Shown: positions 24,110 through 33,002, counted from the stretch's first letter. The stretch is 64,000 bases of DNA from Vibrio sp. 10N (GCF_036245475.1 NZ_BTPM01000001.1:3459453-3523452); one strand, 5' to 3'. Numbers and translations: made by a program. The notes: generated from the sequence alone by a model not told the origin.

Positions 24110-24283
24110 ATGCGCCCAACACCCGTCAGGTTCTCGTACTCGGCTAACCGTAGTGCGTTAATGCGTCGTCGCAGTGGTTTTGTCGCTGCACCTGTCGCGA
24201 AAAAAGTCGCTCCTTCAATGACCCTAGTTGAGCAAGGTGTCCGAATGACATCAACGCCAGCAAGCGTTGTTAAGGCAGCTTAA
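24110..24283 (+). CDS. Possible small basic protein (57 aa), or part of a small RNA
   Basis: An ATG at 24110, with TAGGT about 9 bases ahead, opens a 57-residue frame rich in Arg, Ser, Val and Ala (MRPTPVRFSYSANRSALMRR at the start). It ends 2 bases before a strong terminator stem. A TTG at 24071 would give 70 residues. I recognise no family. The 300 bases upstream, shared with the divergent Spo0M-like gene, hold no other gene. They include a hairpin-forming TCAGGC (24058) / GCCTGA (24085) pair. The terminator shows that something here is transcribed; whether it works as protein or RNA cannot be told. Confidence 0.45.
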   Translation: MRPTPVRFSYSANRSALMRRRSGFVAAPVAKKVAPSMTLVEQGVRMTSTPASVVKAA

Positions 24284-24284
24284 T

Positions 24285-24314
24285 AAAAAGCGCAGTCTGT
24301 CTGCGCTTTTTTTT
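24285..24314 (+). terminator. Terminator of the small 24.1-kb gene
   Basis: AAAAAGCGCAG/CTGCGCTTTTTTTT, a 10-bp stem with a 5-base loop and eight Ts, right after the stop codon of the small ORF. A strong Rho-independent terminator on the plus strand. Confidence 0.9.
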
Positions 24315-24399
24315 GTCTTCCATTTCGCCATATATTGGTATTCTCAATGAACTTTGATACTTTTAATCAAAAATACCTATAAATTTTGTGGAGAAAGTT

Positions 24400-24666
24400 A
24401 TGAAGTGTCACCGCGTCAACGAACTGATAGAGCTCATTCACCCTGAATGGCAAAAAGATTCTGATCTCAATCTGCTTGAGTTCCTGGTTAAACTTGCTCA
24501 AGAGGCAGGCTACGAAGGCAAACTCGAAGATCTCACCGATGACGTGCTTATCTACCATCTCAAGATGCGCAACAGCCAAAAAGACGAGATGATCCCGGGC
24601 CTTGCCAAAGACCAAGAGGATGATTTCAAGACCGCTATTCTTAAAGCTCGTGGCATCATCAAGTAA
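24400..24666 (+). CDS. yihD: YihD family protein (DUF1040)
   Basis: 88 residues from the ATG at 24400, chosen because GGAG lies 6 bases ahead; a GTG four codons upstream is inside that site. Matches E. coli YihD ([19 protein letters not shown] at its start). An acidic, soluble, helical protein of unknown function. It has its own terminator and stands alone between the small ORF and ccoG. In E. coli too, yihD is close to srkA and dsbA. Confidence 0.9.
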   Translation: MKCHRVNELIELIHPEWQKDSDLNLLEFLVKLAQEAGYEGKLEDLTDDVLIYHLKMRNSQKDEMIPGLAKDQEDDFKTAILKARGIIK

Positions 24667-24678
24667 CGATTAGTTATA

Positions 24679-24706
24679 AAAACGACCCTTTATAGGGTCG
24701 TTTTTT
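24679..24706 (+). terminator. Terminator after yihD
   Basis: AAAACGACCC/GGGTCGTTTTTT with a TTTATA loop, 12 bases after the yihD stop. Confidence 0.9.
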
Positions 24707-24738
24707 CTATGACGGCTCGCTCATTTTGTTGTTAAAGG

Positions 24739-24780
24739 TTGATAGCGTTAAAGAAATGAAATTGTTATCAGGGTTATAAT
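24739..24780 (+). promoter_or_regulatory. Possible FNR-activated promoter of ccoG
   Basis: TATAAT at 24775-24780 has no good -35. TTGATAGCGTTAAA (24739-24752) matches the FNR consensus TTGATNNNNATCAA at 8 of 10 fixed bases and is centred about 41.5 bases before the predicted start of transcription, the usual position for FNR activation. It fits a gene serving a low-oxygen oxidase. The 250 bases from yihD to ccoG hold nothing else I recognise. Confidence 0.4.
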
Positions 24781-24913
24781 CCTTGGGTTTTCATACTGCG
24801 TACTGAATAGCAATGCCAAATAAAATGGTATGGCCGCGTACACAGTTACTGCAATGTCGGAAAAGATAGAGTGCGTACGAAACGCACCGTCAGCCCAAGA
24901 AGGACACTCAACA

Positions 24914-26332
24914 ATGAGTCAGGACAAAATCGACGTAAAGGATGTAACGCCTAAAACGTTCAACCCCAAAACCCACAAAGGCAACGGCGACAGATTCAAC
25001 CCAAGCAACCGGATCTATGTTCGAGAGAGCAAAGGGACCTTTCAAAAACTAAGACGCTATGGCGGCTGGTTCCTACTGGTATTGTTTGCCCTAGTGCCAT
25101 GGATACCTTATGGCGAGAGACAAGCGGTGCTGCTCGATATTGGTAATCAGCAGTTTAACTTTTTTGGTACCACCCTTTATCCGCAAGATCTCACCCTGCT
25201 CGCCTTACTATTCATGGTTGCAGCCTTTGGCCTATTCTTTATCACCACCTTTCTAGGTCGCGTATGGTGTGGCTACTTGTGCCCGCAAACCGTCTGGACC
25301 TTTATGTACATCTGGTTCGAGGAAAAACTCGAAGGCAGCGCCAACAAGCGTCGTAAACAAGACAGCGGCAAACTCACTGGAAATCTTATCGCGCGTAAAG
25401 GCCTCAAGCATGCCGCGTGGATCGCGATTGCCCTGGCCACCGGTTTTACCTTTACCGGTTACTTTGTGCCCATTGGCCCTCTTGTTAGCGATTTCTTTAC
25501 CTTTAATGCTAGCTTTTGGCCGGTATTTTGGGTCGTGTTCTTCGCGGCTTGTACCTACGCCAACGCTGGGTGGATGCGCTCGATTATGTGTATTCACATG
25601 TGCCCGTATGCGCGCTTCCAATCAGCGATGTTCGACAAAGACACCTTCATCGTCGGTTACGATGCCAAACGCGGTGAAAAGCGTGGCCCTCGCTCTCGCA
25701 AAGCGGATCCGAAGCAGCTTGGATTGGGTGACTGTATTGATTGTGATCTGTGTGTTCAGGTCTGTCCGACTGGCATCGATATCCGTGATGGGCTTCAATA
25801 CGAGTGCATTAACTGCGGTGCCTGCATCGATGCTTGTGACAAGACCATGGATCGTATGGGCTATGATAAAGGACTTATTAGCTACACCACTGAGCACCGT
25901 TTGTCTGGAAAACACACCAAAGTGATGCGACCAAAACTGTTGGGTTATGGTGCCGTTCTGTTGGTGATGATTGGCTTGTTCTTCGTTCAAGTTTCAGCGG
26001 TGGATCCTGCTGGACTGAGTGTACTGCGCGATCGTAACCAGCTGTTCCGAGTCAATAGTGACGGTCTGGTTGAAAATACCTATACCCTAAAAGTCATTAA
26101 TAAGACCCAGCAAGAGCAGCAGTACACATTGAGTGTTTCAGGTCTGGAGGGAGCGACTTGGTATGGCAGACAAACCATCAACGTCGAGCCGGGCGAGGTA
26201 TACATATTGCCGATAAGCCTAGGTGCCGATCCCGATAAGCTCAGTTCACCTGTCTCGACAATTCAGTTTATACTGAGCGACAGTAATGACTTCTCCGTAC
26301 AAATGGAGAGTCGATTTATCAAGAAGCTTTAG
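24914..26332 (+). CDS. ccoG: Cytochrome c oxidase accessory protein CcoG (FixG/RdxA)
   Basis: Membrane iron-sulfur protein that helps assemble the cbb3-type oxidase, probably by reducing copper for it. I start at ATG 24914 (MSQDKIDVK), with AAGGA 9 bases ahead; the longer frame to 24830 lacks support. 472 residues: about five membrane segments, a CxxxC-type GYLCPQ motif, two 4Fe-4S cluster motifs (CIDCDLCVQVCP near 274, CINCGACIDACDK near 298), and a C-terminal beta-sandwich from about 380. The ccoNOPQ oxidase genes themselves are not nearby. Confidence 0.95.
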   Translation: MSQDKIDVKDVTPKTFNPKTHKGNGDRFNPSNRIYVRESKGTFQKLRRYGGWFLLVLFALVPWIPYGERQAVLLDIGNQQFNFFGTTLYPQDLTLLALLFMVAAFGLFFITTFLGRVWCGYLCPQTVWTFMYIWFEEKLEGSANKRRKQDSGKLTGNLIARKGLKHAAWIAIALATGFTFTGYFVPIGPLVSDFFTFNASFWPVFWVVFFAACTYANAGWMRSIMCIHMCPYARFQSAMFDKDTFIVGYDAKRGEKRGPRSRKADPKQLGLGDCIDCDLCVQVCPTGIDIRDGLQYECINCGACIDACDKTMDRMGYDKGLISYTTEHRLSGKHTKVMRPKLLGYGAVLLVMIGLFFVQVSAVDPAGLSVLRDRNQLFRVNSDGLVENTYTLKVINKTQQEQQYTLSVSGLEGATWYGRQTINVEPGEVYILPISLGADPDKLSSPVSTIQFILSDSNDFSVQMESRFIKKL

Positions 26333-26357
26333 CGCTTAAGCAGCAACTAATTATAGG

Positions 26358-26382
26358 AAAGGGCTCGGCAACGAGCCCTTTT
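26358..26382 (+). terminator. Terminator between ccoG and srkA
   Basis: AAAGGGCTC/GAGCCCTTTTAT with a GGCAAC loop, ending 9 bases before the srkA ATG. The srkA promoter must then lie within or very close to it, or some transcription reads through. It may also affect translation of srkA, because it sits where the ribosome binding site should be. Confidence 0.7.
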
Positions 26383-26391
26383 ATCATCACC

Positions 26392-27375
26392 ATGACAGAC
26401 ACTGCGTTCAACTTCGACGCCCTAACCCCGGATTTCATGTGGTACGCCCTGGAAAGTATCGGTGTCAGAGCCGAATCCGGCCTGCTTCCCCTCAACAGCT
26501 ATGAAAACCGCGTGTATCAGTTCACCGATGAAGAGCGTAAGCGCTACGTGGTTAAGTTCTATCGCCCGCAACGTTGGAGCCAAGCACAAATCCAAGAAGA
26601 GCACGACTTTGCTCATGAGCTTTTGGAACATGAGGTCCCTGTCTCTGCTCCGCTTACCATCAACGGACAGAGCATTCATGAATACCAAGGCTATCTATTT
26701 ACTTTGTTCGCAAGCGAAGGCGGCAGACAGTTTGAGGTGGATAACCTTGAACAAATTGAATGGGTAGGACGCTTCCTAGGTCGTATCCATAAAGTCGGCG
26801 CCAGCAAGCCTTTCGAACATCGCCCCACAATCGGGTTGGATGAGTACCTTTACCAGCCACGCAAGCTACTGCAGAACTCAAGCTTTATCCCTGCACATCT
26901 GGAAAATGCCTTCTTTAGCGACTTAGATATGCTGATCGGCCAAATTGAAGCTCATTGGCAGCCGACAGAAACCATCAGGCTACATGGCGATTGCCATCCA
27001 GGCAATATTTTATGGCGTGATGGGCCAATGTTTGTCGACCTCGACGATGCTCGCAACGGCCCGGCAGTGCAAGATCTGTGGATGCTGCTCAACGGAGATC
27101 GTCAAGATAAACTGATGCAACTCGATGTGTTATTAGAGGGGTATCAAGAATTCAGTGAATTGCCTAGTAGTCAGTTGAAACTTATTGAACCATTACGCGG
27201 TCTACGTATGGTGCACTACATGGCATGGCTCGCCAAACGCTGGCACGATCCGGCATTTCCACAAGCGTTTCCTTGGTTCAATGACGCCAAATACTGGGAA
27301 GGTCAGGTACTTGGTTTTAAAGAGCAAATTGCCGCTCTTAACGAAAAGCCACTTTCATTGCAGCCGCAGTGGTGA
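26392..27375 (+). CDS. srkA: Stress response kinase A
   Basis: Protein serine/threonine kinase (YihE/RdoA) of the aminoglycoside-phosphotransferase fold that counters stress-induced death, under Cpx control in E. coli. 327 residues, typical length. Visible: N-terminal Lys in YVVKFYRP, catalytic loop HGDCHPGNILW near 198, and metal-binding Asp in FVDLDDARNGP near 214. dsbA follows 52 bases on; srkA-dsbA is also an operon in E. coli. Confidence 0.95.
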   Translation: MTDTAFNFDALTPDFMWYALESIGVRAESGLLPLNSYENRVYQFTDEERKRYVVKFYRPQRWSQAQIQEEHDFAHELLEHEVPVSAPLTINGQSIHEYQGYLFTLFASEGGRQFEVDNLEQIEWVGRFLGRIHKVGASKPFEHRPTIGLDEYLYQPRKLLQNSSFIPAHLENAFFSDLDMLIGQIEAHWQPTETIRLHGDCHPGNILWRDGPMFVDLDDARNGPAVQDLWMLLNGDRQDKLMQLDVLLEGYQEFSELPSSQLKLIEPLRGLRMVHYMAWLAKRWHDPAFPQAFPWFNDAKYWEGQVLGFKEQIAALNEKPLSLQPQW

Positions 27376-27427
27376 CAAACTAGTCGAAATCCGTCAATAG
27401 GATTGAGTTTTACACATGGAGAAAATA

Positions 27428-28027
27428 ATGAAAAAAATCATCGCACTTTTTGCGACGCTACTCGTCAGCCTAAGCGTCAGTGCCGCGCAGTTCCAAGAAG
27501 GGACTCACTATAAAGTGTTGGAGTTAGAAAAGTCATCAAAGCCTGTGGTGACCGAGTTCTTCTCATTCTATTGCCCGCACTGTAACAGCTTTGAGCCAAT
27601 CATCGCTCAGCTTAAAAAGAAGATCCCTGCTGACGCCAAATTCCAGAAGAACCACGTTTCTTTTATGGGTGGTCCAATGGGTCTTTCGATGAGTAAGGCT
27701 TACGCGACAATGATCGCGCTAAAAGTCGAAGATAAAATGACGCCAGTACTGTTTAACCGTATTCACAACTTAAACAAACCGCCGAAAAACGATGAAGAGC
27801 TACGCCAAATCTTCCTAGATGAAGGGGTAGACGCTAAGAAATTCGATTCAGCGTTTAACGGTTTTGCCGTTGATTCCATGGTTCGTCGCTTCGATAAGCA
27901 ATTTAAAGATAGCGGCCTAACGGGTGTTCCTGCGGTAATCGTTAACAACAAGTACCTAGTTGAAGCGGGTGGCATTACCTCTCTTGATGAGTATTTTGAG
28001 CTGGTTAACTTCCTACTGAAAAAGTAA
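27428..28027 (+). CDS. dsbA: Thiol:disulfide oxidoreductase DsbA
   Basis: Periplasmic enzyme that introduces disulfide bonds and is re-oxidised by DsbB. I start at ATG 27428 (MKKIIALF), as GGAG lies 6 bases ahead; the ATG at 27416 contains that site. 199 residues: signal peptide with cleavage after SVSA (near residue 19), thioredoxin fold with the active site CPHC near residue 48, and cis-Pro in TGVPAVIV. In V. cholerae the same gene (tcpG) is needed for pilus and toxin folding. Confidence 0.97.
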   Translation: MKKIIALFATLLVSLSVSAAQFQEGTHYKVLELEKSSKPVVTEFFSFYCPHCNSFEPIIAQLKKKIPADAKFQKNHVSFMGGPMGLSMSKAYATMIALKVEDKMTPVLFNRIHNLNKPPKNDEELRQIFLDEGVDAKKFDSAFNGFAVDSMVRRFDKQFKDSGLTGVPAVIVNNKYLVEAGGITSLDEYFELVNFLLKK

Positions 28028-28042
28028 TCCAACTCTAAAACG

Positions 28043-28080
28043 AAAAACCGAGCCTGATATCATCACGGCTCGGTTTTTTT
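28043..28080. terminator. Two-way terminator between dsbA and the acyltransferase
   Basis: AAAAACCGAGCC/GGCTCGGTTTTTTT works in both directions and overlaps the stop codon of the convergent acyltransferase. Confidence 0.9.
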
Positions 28081-28966
28081 ATTTGCGATGAATCTGTTTC
28101 AACATATCATCTTTTTGCTGCCAGACATCCCCAAGCCATTGCTGGAAACGACGCTTATAGGGCTTATCGTTGAAGTAATCCCCTGACACATTCTCATCGA
28201 TGGGCAGAGTCTGCACTTTTACCACAATCTTGGTCATGTTACCCATCAACGCCGCTTTAAATGGCTCGACTCTATTCTCAGGGTAAGCCAAAGTGACATC
28301 GATAATCCTATCAAACTGCTCGCCCATCGCCGCCAACGTATACGCGATACCGCCTGATTTCGGTTGCAGCAAGTGCTGGAAACCCGACTTACTGCGCTTT
28401 TGCTTCTCAGTGGTAAAGCGCGTGCCTTCGACGTAATTCACCACCGTTGTCGGCGTATCCTTAAATTTGGCACAAGAGCGACGCGTAGTTTCTAAGTCTT
28501 GGCCACGTTTTTCTGGGTGCTTAATTAAATATTCACGAGAGTAGCGCTTCATAAATGGCATATTGAGCGCCCAGCACGCCATACCCACAAAAGGAACGTA
28601 CAGCAGTTGCTGCTTGAGGAAGAATTTGGGCATAGGAATGCGATCTTTGAATACGCTGCACAAGACCACAATATCGGTCCAGCTTAAGTGATTGCTGATC
28701 ATCAAATACCAGCCATCTTTTCTCAGCGCTTCAATGCCTTCAATTTCCCATTCAAGCTTAGGGTTTATCAAACAAAGTATTGCGTGATTCACCGTTGCCC
28801 ATAGCCACATAAACTTATTCGCAAGTTTGGTACATAAGGCCTGAATGGGCTTAAACGGCAGCGCCAGTTTGATCAGCCCAAAGCCTAAGATAGGGATCGA
28901 GCAAAATGCGGTATTGAGGATGACGAGCGACGAACTCATTACAAAAATTAGGTATCCAAGCATATC
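28079..28966 (-). CDS. PlsC-type membrane acyltransferase (YihG type)
   Basis: Likely transfers an acyl chain to a lysophospholipid in the inner membrane. The frame opens at 29035, but the ATG at 28966 (MLGYLIFVMSSS) begins the first membrane segment and fits the family better; the start is not certain. Acyltransferase motif I is NHLSWTD (His and Asp of HX4D), and the glycerol-phosphate-binding EGTRFT is present. The neighbourhood (dsbA then acyltransferase) parallels dsbA-yihF-yihG of E. coli. Its exact lipid substrate is unknown. Confidence 0.88.
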   Translation of the reverse strand, partial: DMLGYLIFVMSSSLVILNTAFCSIPILGFGLIKLALPFKPIQALCTKLANKFMWLWATVNHAILCLINPKLEWEIEGIEALRKDGWYLMISNHLSWTDIVVLCSVFKDRIPMPKFFLKQQLLYVPFVGMACWALNMPFMKRYSREYLIKHPEKRGQDLETTRRSCAKFKDTPTTVVNYVEGTRFTTEKQKRSKSGFQHLLQPKSGGIAYTLAAMGEQFDRIIDVTLAYPENRVEPFKAALMGNMTKIVVKVQTLPIDENVSGDYFNDKPYKRRFQQWLGDVWQQKDDMLKQIHRK

Positions 28967-29162
28967 TAATGTTCTATGAAGTATTTGTAACAGTTTTATG
29001 GCGGTTAATTGTACAAGGGGAAATACCCTACGCAACGATTAATTTATTGGTCTGATTTGTGTTGTAACTTGCAAAAAACAATCTTATTCTGAACCAATAA
29101 CATAACATAAACATATAATTACAACCGTTACCTCAATAATCAGAATGTGATAAGGAACCGTT

Positions 29163-30152
29163 ATGAAAAGGGCATGGAGTGTCTTAGCAGTGTCACTGAG
29201 TGTTGTCTCTTATGGTGCTGCAGCTAAATTGGGAGAAAGTAATGGCTTTAGTGGCGAAATCGCACTAAACGCCGCTTACGCTAGCAAAACGTCAAACCTT
29301 AGCAATACCGATGATGAATTTCGCACCTATACCGGTGAGGCACAAGAAGACAGTAGCGCATTAGTTCTGCCACTGGGTAACATTCAATACACCTGGGGCT
29401 CACGTTCCAACCATCAAGTTTTCTTAGGTACTTCTCGAGCCGACGTTGCCGTAGGTACACTGGCACTTGAAACCGGCTACCGCTATCAATTTCAAGATGG
29501 GACCAAGTGGAGCCTAGCGATTTTGCCAACCATTCTTGAAGGTGAAGTATGGCGCGACCCTTACCTTGAAAATCAAGCTCGGAGCACAACAGACGAGAAA
29601 GGCACCGCCTATCGTATGCAAATCAATAACATCGCCGGCTCGCTTTTCAGCCTCGACCTTGCTTATGGCAAGCGTGAATTAGACTCGGAGTTATCTGGCT
29701 CTGGCGCGAATTTAACGGCGAATGAAATGGCAGCGCTCGACAGAAATGCCGATATCCTCTACGGCAAATTCAAAATGATGCTGCCTGTCCGCAAAGGAGT
29801 CATGTTATTCCCTGCGCTTATCTACACCCAGCAAGATGCAAACGGTAGCGCGATGAAGAGCAACACCTATGGTGCTGAAGTTTCTTCCTTTATCTCTGCT
29901 GGCAATCACCAATTTGCTTTCACCGTGACGTATCTCAACCGACAATATGATAGTGCAAACCCAGTGTTCGACAATGTCACTCGCGAAGATGATGAATGGA
30001 AAGCGTTTTTGGCCTATGAATATCCGGGCATCTTCTACGCAGATAACCTCTCTTTGGTCGCATTTGGTGGTGTGAACAACAGCAGCTCCAATATTGCCTT
30101 CTATGATGAGAAAGATTGGATCACTTCTGTGGGTCTAAATTGGGAGTTCTAA
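29163..30152 (+). CDS. DUF2860 outer-membrane-type protein, first of two
   Basis: 329 residues with a signal peptide (MKRAWSVLAVSLSVVSYGAAA) and alternating beta-strand sequence ending in Phe (VGLNWEF), the usual C-terminal signal of outer-membrane barrels. I assign DUF2860 from sequence pattern; its function is unknown. It shares with its neighbour the blocks GTSRxDxAVG, WxxPYxExQ, AYRxQIxNIAG and SxIAFYDxxDWITSxGxN. TAAGGA precedes the ATG. It has its own terminator. Confidence 0.85.
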   Translation: MKRAWSVLAVSLSVVSYGAAAKLGESNGFSGEIALNAAYASKTSNLSNTDDEFRTYTGEAQEDSSALVLPLGNIQYTWGSRSNHQVFLGTSRADVAVGTLALETGYRYQFQDGTKWSLAILPTILEGEVWRDPYLENQARSTTDEKGTAYRMQINNIAGSLFSLDLAYGKRELDSELSGSGANLTANEMAALDRNADILYGKFKMMLPVRKGVMLFPALIYTQQDANGSAMKSNTYGAEVSSFISAGNHQFAFTVTYLNRQYDSANPVFDNVTREDDEWKAFLAYEYPGIFYADNLSLVAFGGVNNSSSNIAFYDEKDWITSVGLNWEF

Positions 30153-30188
30153 TAGAACCCGAAGCGAAGCATTAAAACTATCAATATA

Positions 30189-30223
30189 TGGCTTAACAAA
30201 ACATGTTGTTAAGCCATTTTTTG
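30189..30223 (+). terminator. Terminator after the first DUF2860 gene
   Basis: TGGCTTAACAA/TTGTTAAGCCA, 11-bp stem, followed by TTTTTTG. The two DUF2860 genes are therefore probably transcribed separately. Confidence 0.85.
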
Positions 30224-30249
30224 TCATTAAAGTATCCGCACCAAATATA

Positions 30250-30269
30250 GGTACTTGGATTGAGTACCT
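30250..30269 (+). promoter_or_regulatory. Short palindrome ahead of the second DUF2860 gene
   Basis: AGGTACT and AGTACCT, 6 bases apart, form a perfect 7-bp inverted repeat ending 25 bases before the ATG. It could be a regulator site or an RNA hairpin near the ribosome binding site. No known consensus fits it. Confidence 0.35.
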
Positions 30270-30294
30270 CAATGAGCCTACTGACGGATATTGT

Positions 30295-31272
30295 ATGACC
30301 AAATTTAAGCCCCTCGTTACCGCTGCCCTACTTACTGTTATTAGCCAATCAGCAATCGCAGCACTAGCGCCAGAATCCGGCTTTAGTGGTGAACTCTCCC
30401 TCAGTAACGCGAGGATCGGCGACAAGTCTAACTTCGTCGCCAGTTCCGATCCCAAAATCAGCAGTGCCGAAGAAGCCTATGATGAATTCTGGATGCCGCT
30501 TGGCATGGTCAAATATACCTATGGGGCTAACCTGGATAAAGAGTGGTTTATTGGTACCTCGCGAAACGACATTGCTGTGGGTATGTTTGTTCTCGAAGGC
30601 GGGTATCGTCAGCAGCTGCAAGATGGCTCTATTTGGAGTGTTTCCTACCTTCCGACTGTGATTGGTGAACCGATTTGGAAAAACCCTTATGTCGGCGCCG
30701 AGCAGCTCGAAGAAACCGAGGCCAAAGGCCAAGCTTATCGCCTGCAGATCGAGAATATTGCCGGCACTTTGCTCACTCTAGATATGGCTTACGGCAGCCG
30801 TGAAGTGAACGCAGAAAGCTCCGCTGCCAACTTAAGTAGCCAACTGTCCAACCAGTACGACCGAAACAGCGACCTGTATTACCTCAAGGGCTCTTACAGC
30901 GTCGAGGTCAGCCAACACTGGGCGTTATTCCCTTCGCTTATTTACCTCCTTGACGATGCAAAAGGTGAAGCGATGAACAACCAAGGCGCAGGCGGGGAGC
31001 TGACCGCGCTGTTTAACTATGACAGCCACAGTATCGCAGCCACAATGAGCTACATGAATCACGAATTCTCAGGTCATAACGCTATCTTTGAGCAATCCGG
31101 TCGCATCGACGACAAATACAGTGCGTTCCTCGCTTACGAGTACTTATCACTGTGGAATATCGACTCACTGTCGCTGATTTCGCTTTCTGGCTACAATGCG
31201 ACCGACTCTTCAATCGCATTCTATGACTCTGCAGACTGGATCACTTCTATCGGTATGAACTTCGCATTCTAG
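30295..31272 (+). CDS. DUF2860 outer-membrane-type protein, second of two
   Basis: 325 residues with a signal peptide (cleavage near SAIAALA) and a C terminus ending in Phe (IGMNFAF). It is a paralogue of the gene before it across the whole length, which indicates tandem duplication followed by divergence. The Shine-Dalgarno is weak. Its stop codon directly abuts that of convergent comM. Function unknown; a barrel in the outer membrane is an inference from the strand pattern and the terminal Phe. Confidence 0.84.
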   Translation: MTKFKPLVTAALLTVISQSAIAALAPESGFSGELSLSNARIGDKSNFVASSDPKISSAEEAYDEFWMPLGMVKYTYGANLDKEWFIGTSRNDIAVGMFVLEGGYRQQLQDGSIWSVSYLPTVIGEPIWKNPYVGAEQLEETEAKGQAYRLQIENIAGTLLTLDMAYGSREVNAESSAANLSSQLSNQYDRNSDLYYLKGSYSVEVSQHWALFPSLIYLLDDAKGEAMNNQGAGGELTALFNYDSHSIAATMSYMNHEFSGHNAIFEQSGRIDDKYSAFLAYEYLSLWNIDSLSLISLSGYNATDSSIAFYDSADWITSIGMNFAF

Positions 31273-32796
31273 CTACACAGCCTGAGCGCTGAGCTGTTTT
31301 AGCAACCTATCCATAGCGCGATAGCCGAGAGCCTCTGCAATATGAGCTCGCTGAATAGCGGGCTCATTGGCAAGATCGGCAATCGTTCGCGCGACCTTAA
31401 TAATGCGATGATACGCGCGAATCGACAAACCTAACCGATGCAGGGCATTTTCCAAAAATTCGGCATCGGCTTTTTCTAGGCGGCAATAATGCTCTATCTC
31501 GCGACTTTGCAACAGAGCATTCACTTTGCCACTTCTCGACAACATCGCCTCTCTTGCCTCCAAAACACGTTGTTTAACAACTTGTGTTGTTTCTCCCCTA
31601 TCTCCGCCCTCAGCTAAAGTGCCTTTGGGAAGCGAGGGGATCTCTATCGACATATCAAATCTATCCAGTAAGGGTCCGGAGAGTCGACTTAAATAACGTA
31701 AAATGAGCTGTGGATTGGTTCTGGATTGATTGCCTTCGTAGTAACCAGTAGGACTGGGGTTCAAGGCACCAACCAGTTGGAATCGAGCCGGGAAGCGCGT
31801 CTTTCCTTGAGCTCGAGAAATGATAATTTCACCCGATTCCAATGGTTCACGAAGTGAGTCTAGGACTTTGCGCTCAAATTCTGGCATTTCATCAAGGAAC
31901 AGCAGACCGTTGTGCGCCAACGAGATCTCCCCCGGCTTAGGAATGGATCCACCGCCAACTAACGCAGCCATCGAGCTTGAGTGGTGGGGAGCGCGAAATG
32001 GCCTAGTCCTCCAGTTGTTTTCATTGATTTCTTGTTGGGTCAGTGACGCAACGGAAGCGGTCTCCATAGCCTCATCTTCACTCATCTCTGGCAGTAAGTC
32101 GCATAAACGAGAAGCCAGCATGGTTTTACCGGTACCAGGAGGGCCGAGAAAGAGTAAGTTATGATTTCCTGCCGCAGCAATTTCCAACGCGCGCTTACCT
32201 TGCTGCTGGCCGATTATATCTTGCAAATCGCGTGTTTTCGTCGGCGCTTGGATACGAGGCTCACTGGTCACCAACGAGAGAGCTTGCTGCCCCATTAAAT
32301 AACCACACACATCCAACAGTGATGAGGCTGACTTATGATTTTCTTTACCGACGAGCGCCGCTTGATCACCGTTATCTTCCGGGACCAACAAGCATCGCTG
32401 CGCTTTATTAGCGGAGAGCGCCGCAGGTAATACCCCTTTCACCGACCTCAGCTCGCCCGATAGCGCCAATTCACCAACAAACTCATGCGCCAAAAGCTTA
32501 TCGTGCGGCAATTGATCAGAAGCGGCCAATATTCCCAGCGCAATCGGCAAATCAAATCGCCCTCCCTCTTTGGGTAGGTCGGCAGGGGCTAGATTAACGG
32601 TGATTCTTTTAGCCGGGAATTCGAACCGCGAATTGATGATCGCACTGCGAACTCTATCTTTAGATTCCTTTACGGTAGTCTCAGGAAGTCCTACCAGTGT
32701 AAAGCCTGGCATGCCATTACTGATATGCACTTCTACCGTCACCAATGGTGCTTCGACGCCCACACTGGCACGACTATAAATAATCGATAATCCCAT
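31273..32796 (-). CDS. comM: Mg-chelatase-like AAA+ protein ComM (YifB)
   Basis: A hexameric helicase that promotes branch migration during natural transformation. 507 residues: an N-terminal Lon-protease-like (ChlI) domain about 1-170, an AAA+ core with Walker A GPPGTGKT (218-225), Walker B LLFLDEMPEF, and a C-terminal Mg_chelatase_C domain (LSIRAYHRIIKVARTIADL). Divergent from the ilv operon. With dprA it is the second transformation gene in the window. Confidence 0.95.
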   Translation of the reverse strand: MGLSIIYSRASVGVEAPLVTVEVHISNGMPGFTLVGLPETTVKESKDRVRSAIINSRFEFPAKRITVNLAPADLPKEGGRFDLPIALGILAASDQLPHDKLLAHEFVGELALSGELRSVKGVLPAALSANKAQRCLLVPEDNGDQAALVGKENHKSASSLLDVCGYLMGQQALSLVTSEPRIQAPTKTRDLQDIIGQQQGKRALEIAAAGNHNLLFLGPPGTGKTMLASRLCDLLPEMSEDEAMETASVASLTQQEINENNWRTRPFRAPHHSSSMAALVGGGSIPKPGEISLAHNGLLFLDEMPEFERKVLDSLREPLESGEIIISRAQGKTRFPARFQLVGALNPSPTGYYEGNQSRTNPQLILRYLSRLSGPLLDRFDMSIEIPSLPKGTLAEGGDRGETTQVVKQRVLEAREAMLSRSGKVNALLQSREIEHYCRLEKADAEFLENALHRLGLSIRAYHRIIKVARTIADLANEPAIQRAHIAEALGYRAMDRLLKQLSAQAV

Positions 32797-33002
32797 AAAT
32801 CCCCTTTTTAGCTCTAACTTACCTTTGAAAAATGGTTAAAAGTCAGATTTTTGTATATACCCTATGTTATATAGCGATATTTAATGCTGAGTAAATGTGA
32901 AGAAAGTATGATTTTTTGCTTGTCAGCTAACAGAAATTTGTGATACCACTAGTGGCGCAAACATTTTCGTTAGACACAACACAACGATTTATAAACAAGA
33001 TA

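Noticed and set aside
25253..25925. Long open frames in other frames within ccoG (122-218 codons)
   Set aside because: Shadow frames of a certain gene; composition is unlike real proteins of this genome.
28079..29035. Acyltransferase start at 29035
   Set aside because: The first 23 residues of the longer frame precede the hydrophobic helix and extend close to the divergent promoter region; the ATG at 28966 fits better, although this is not proved.
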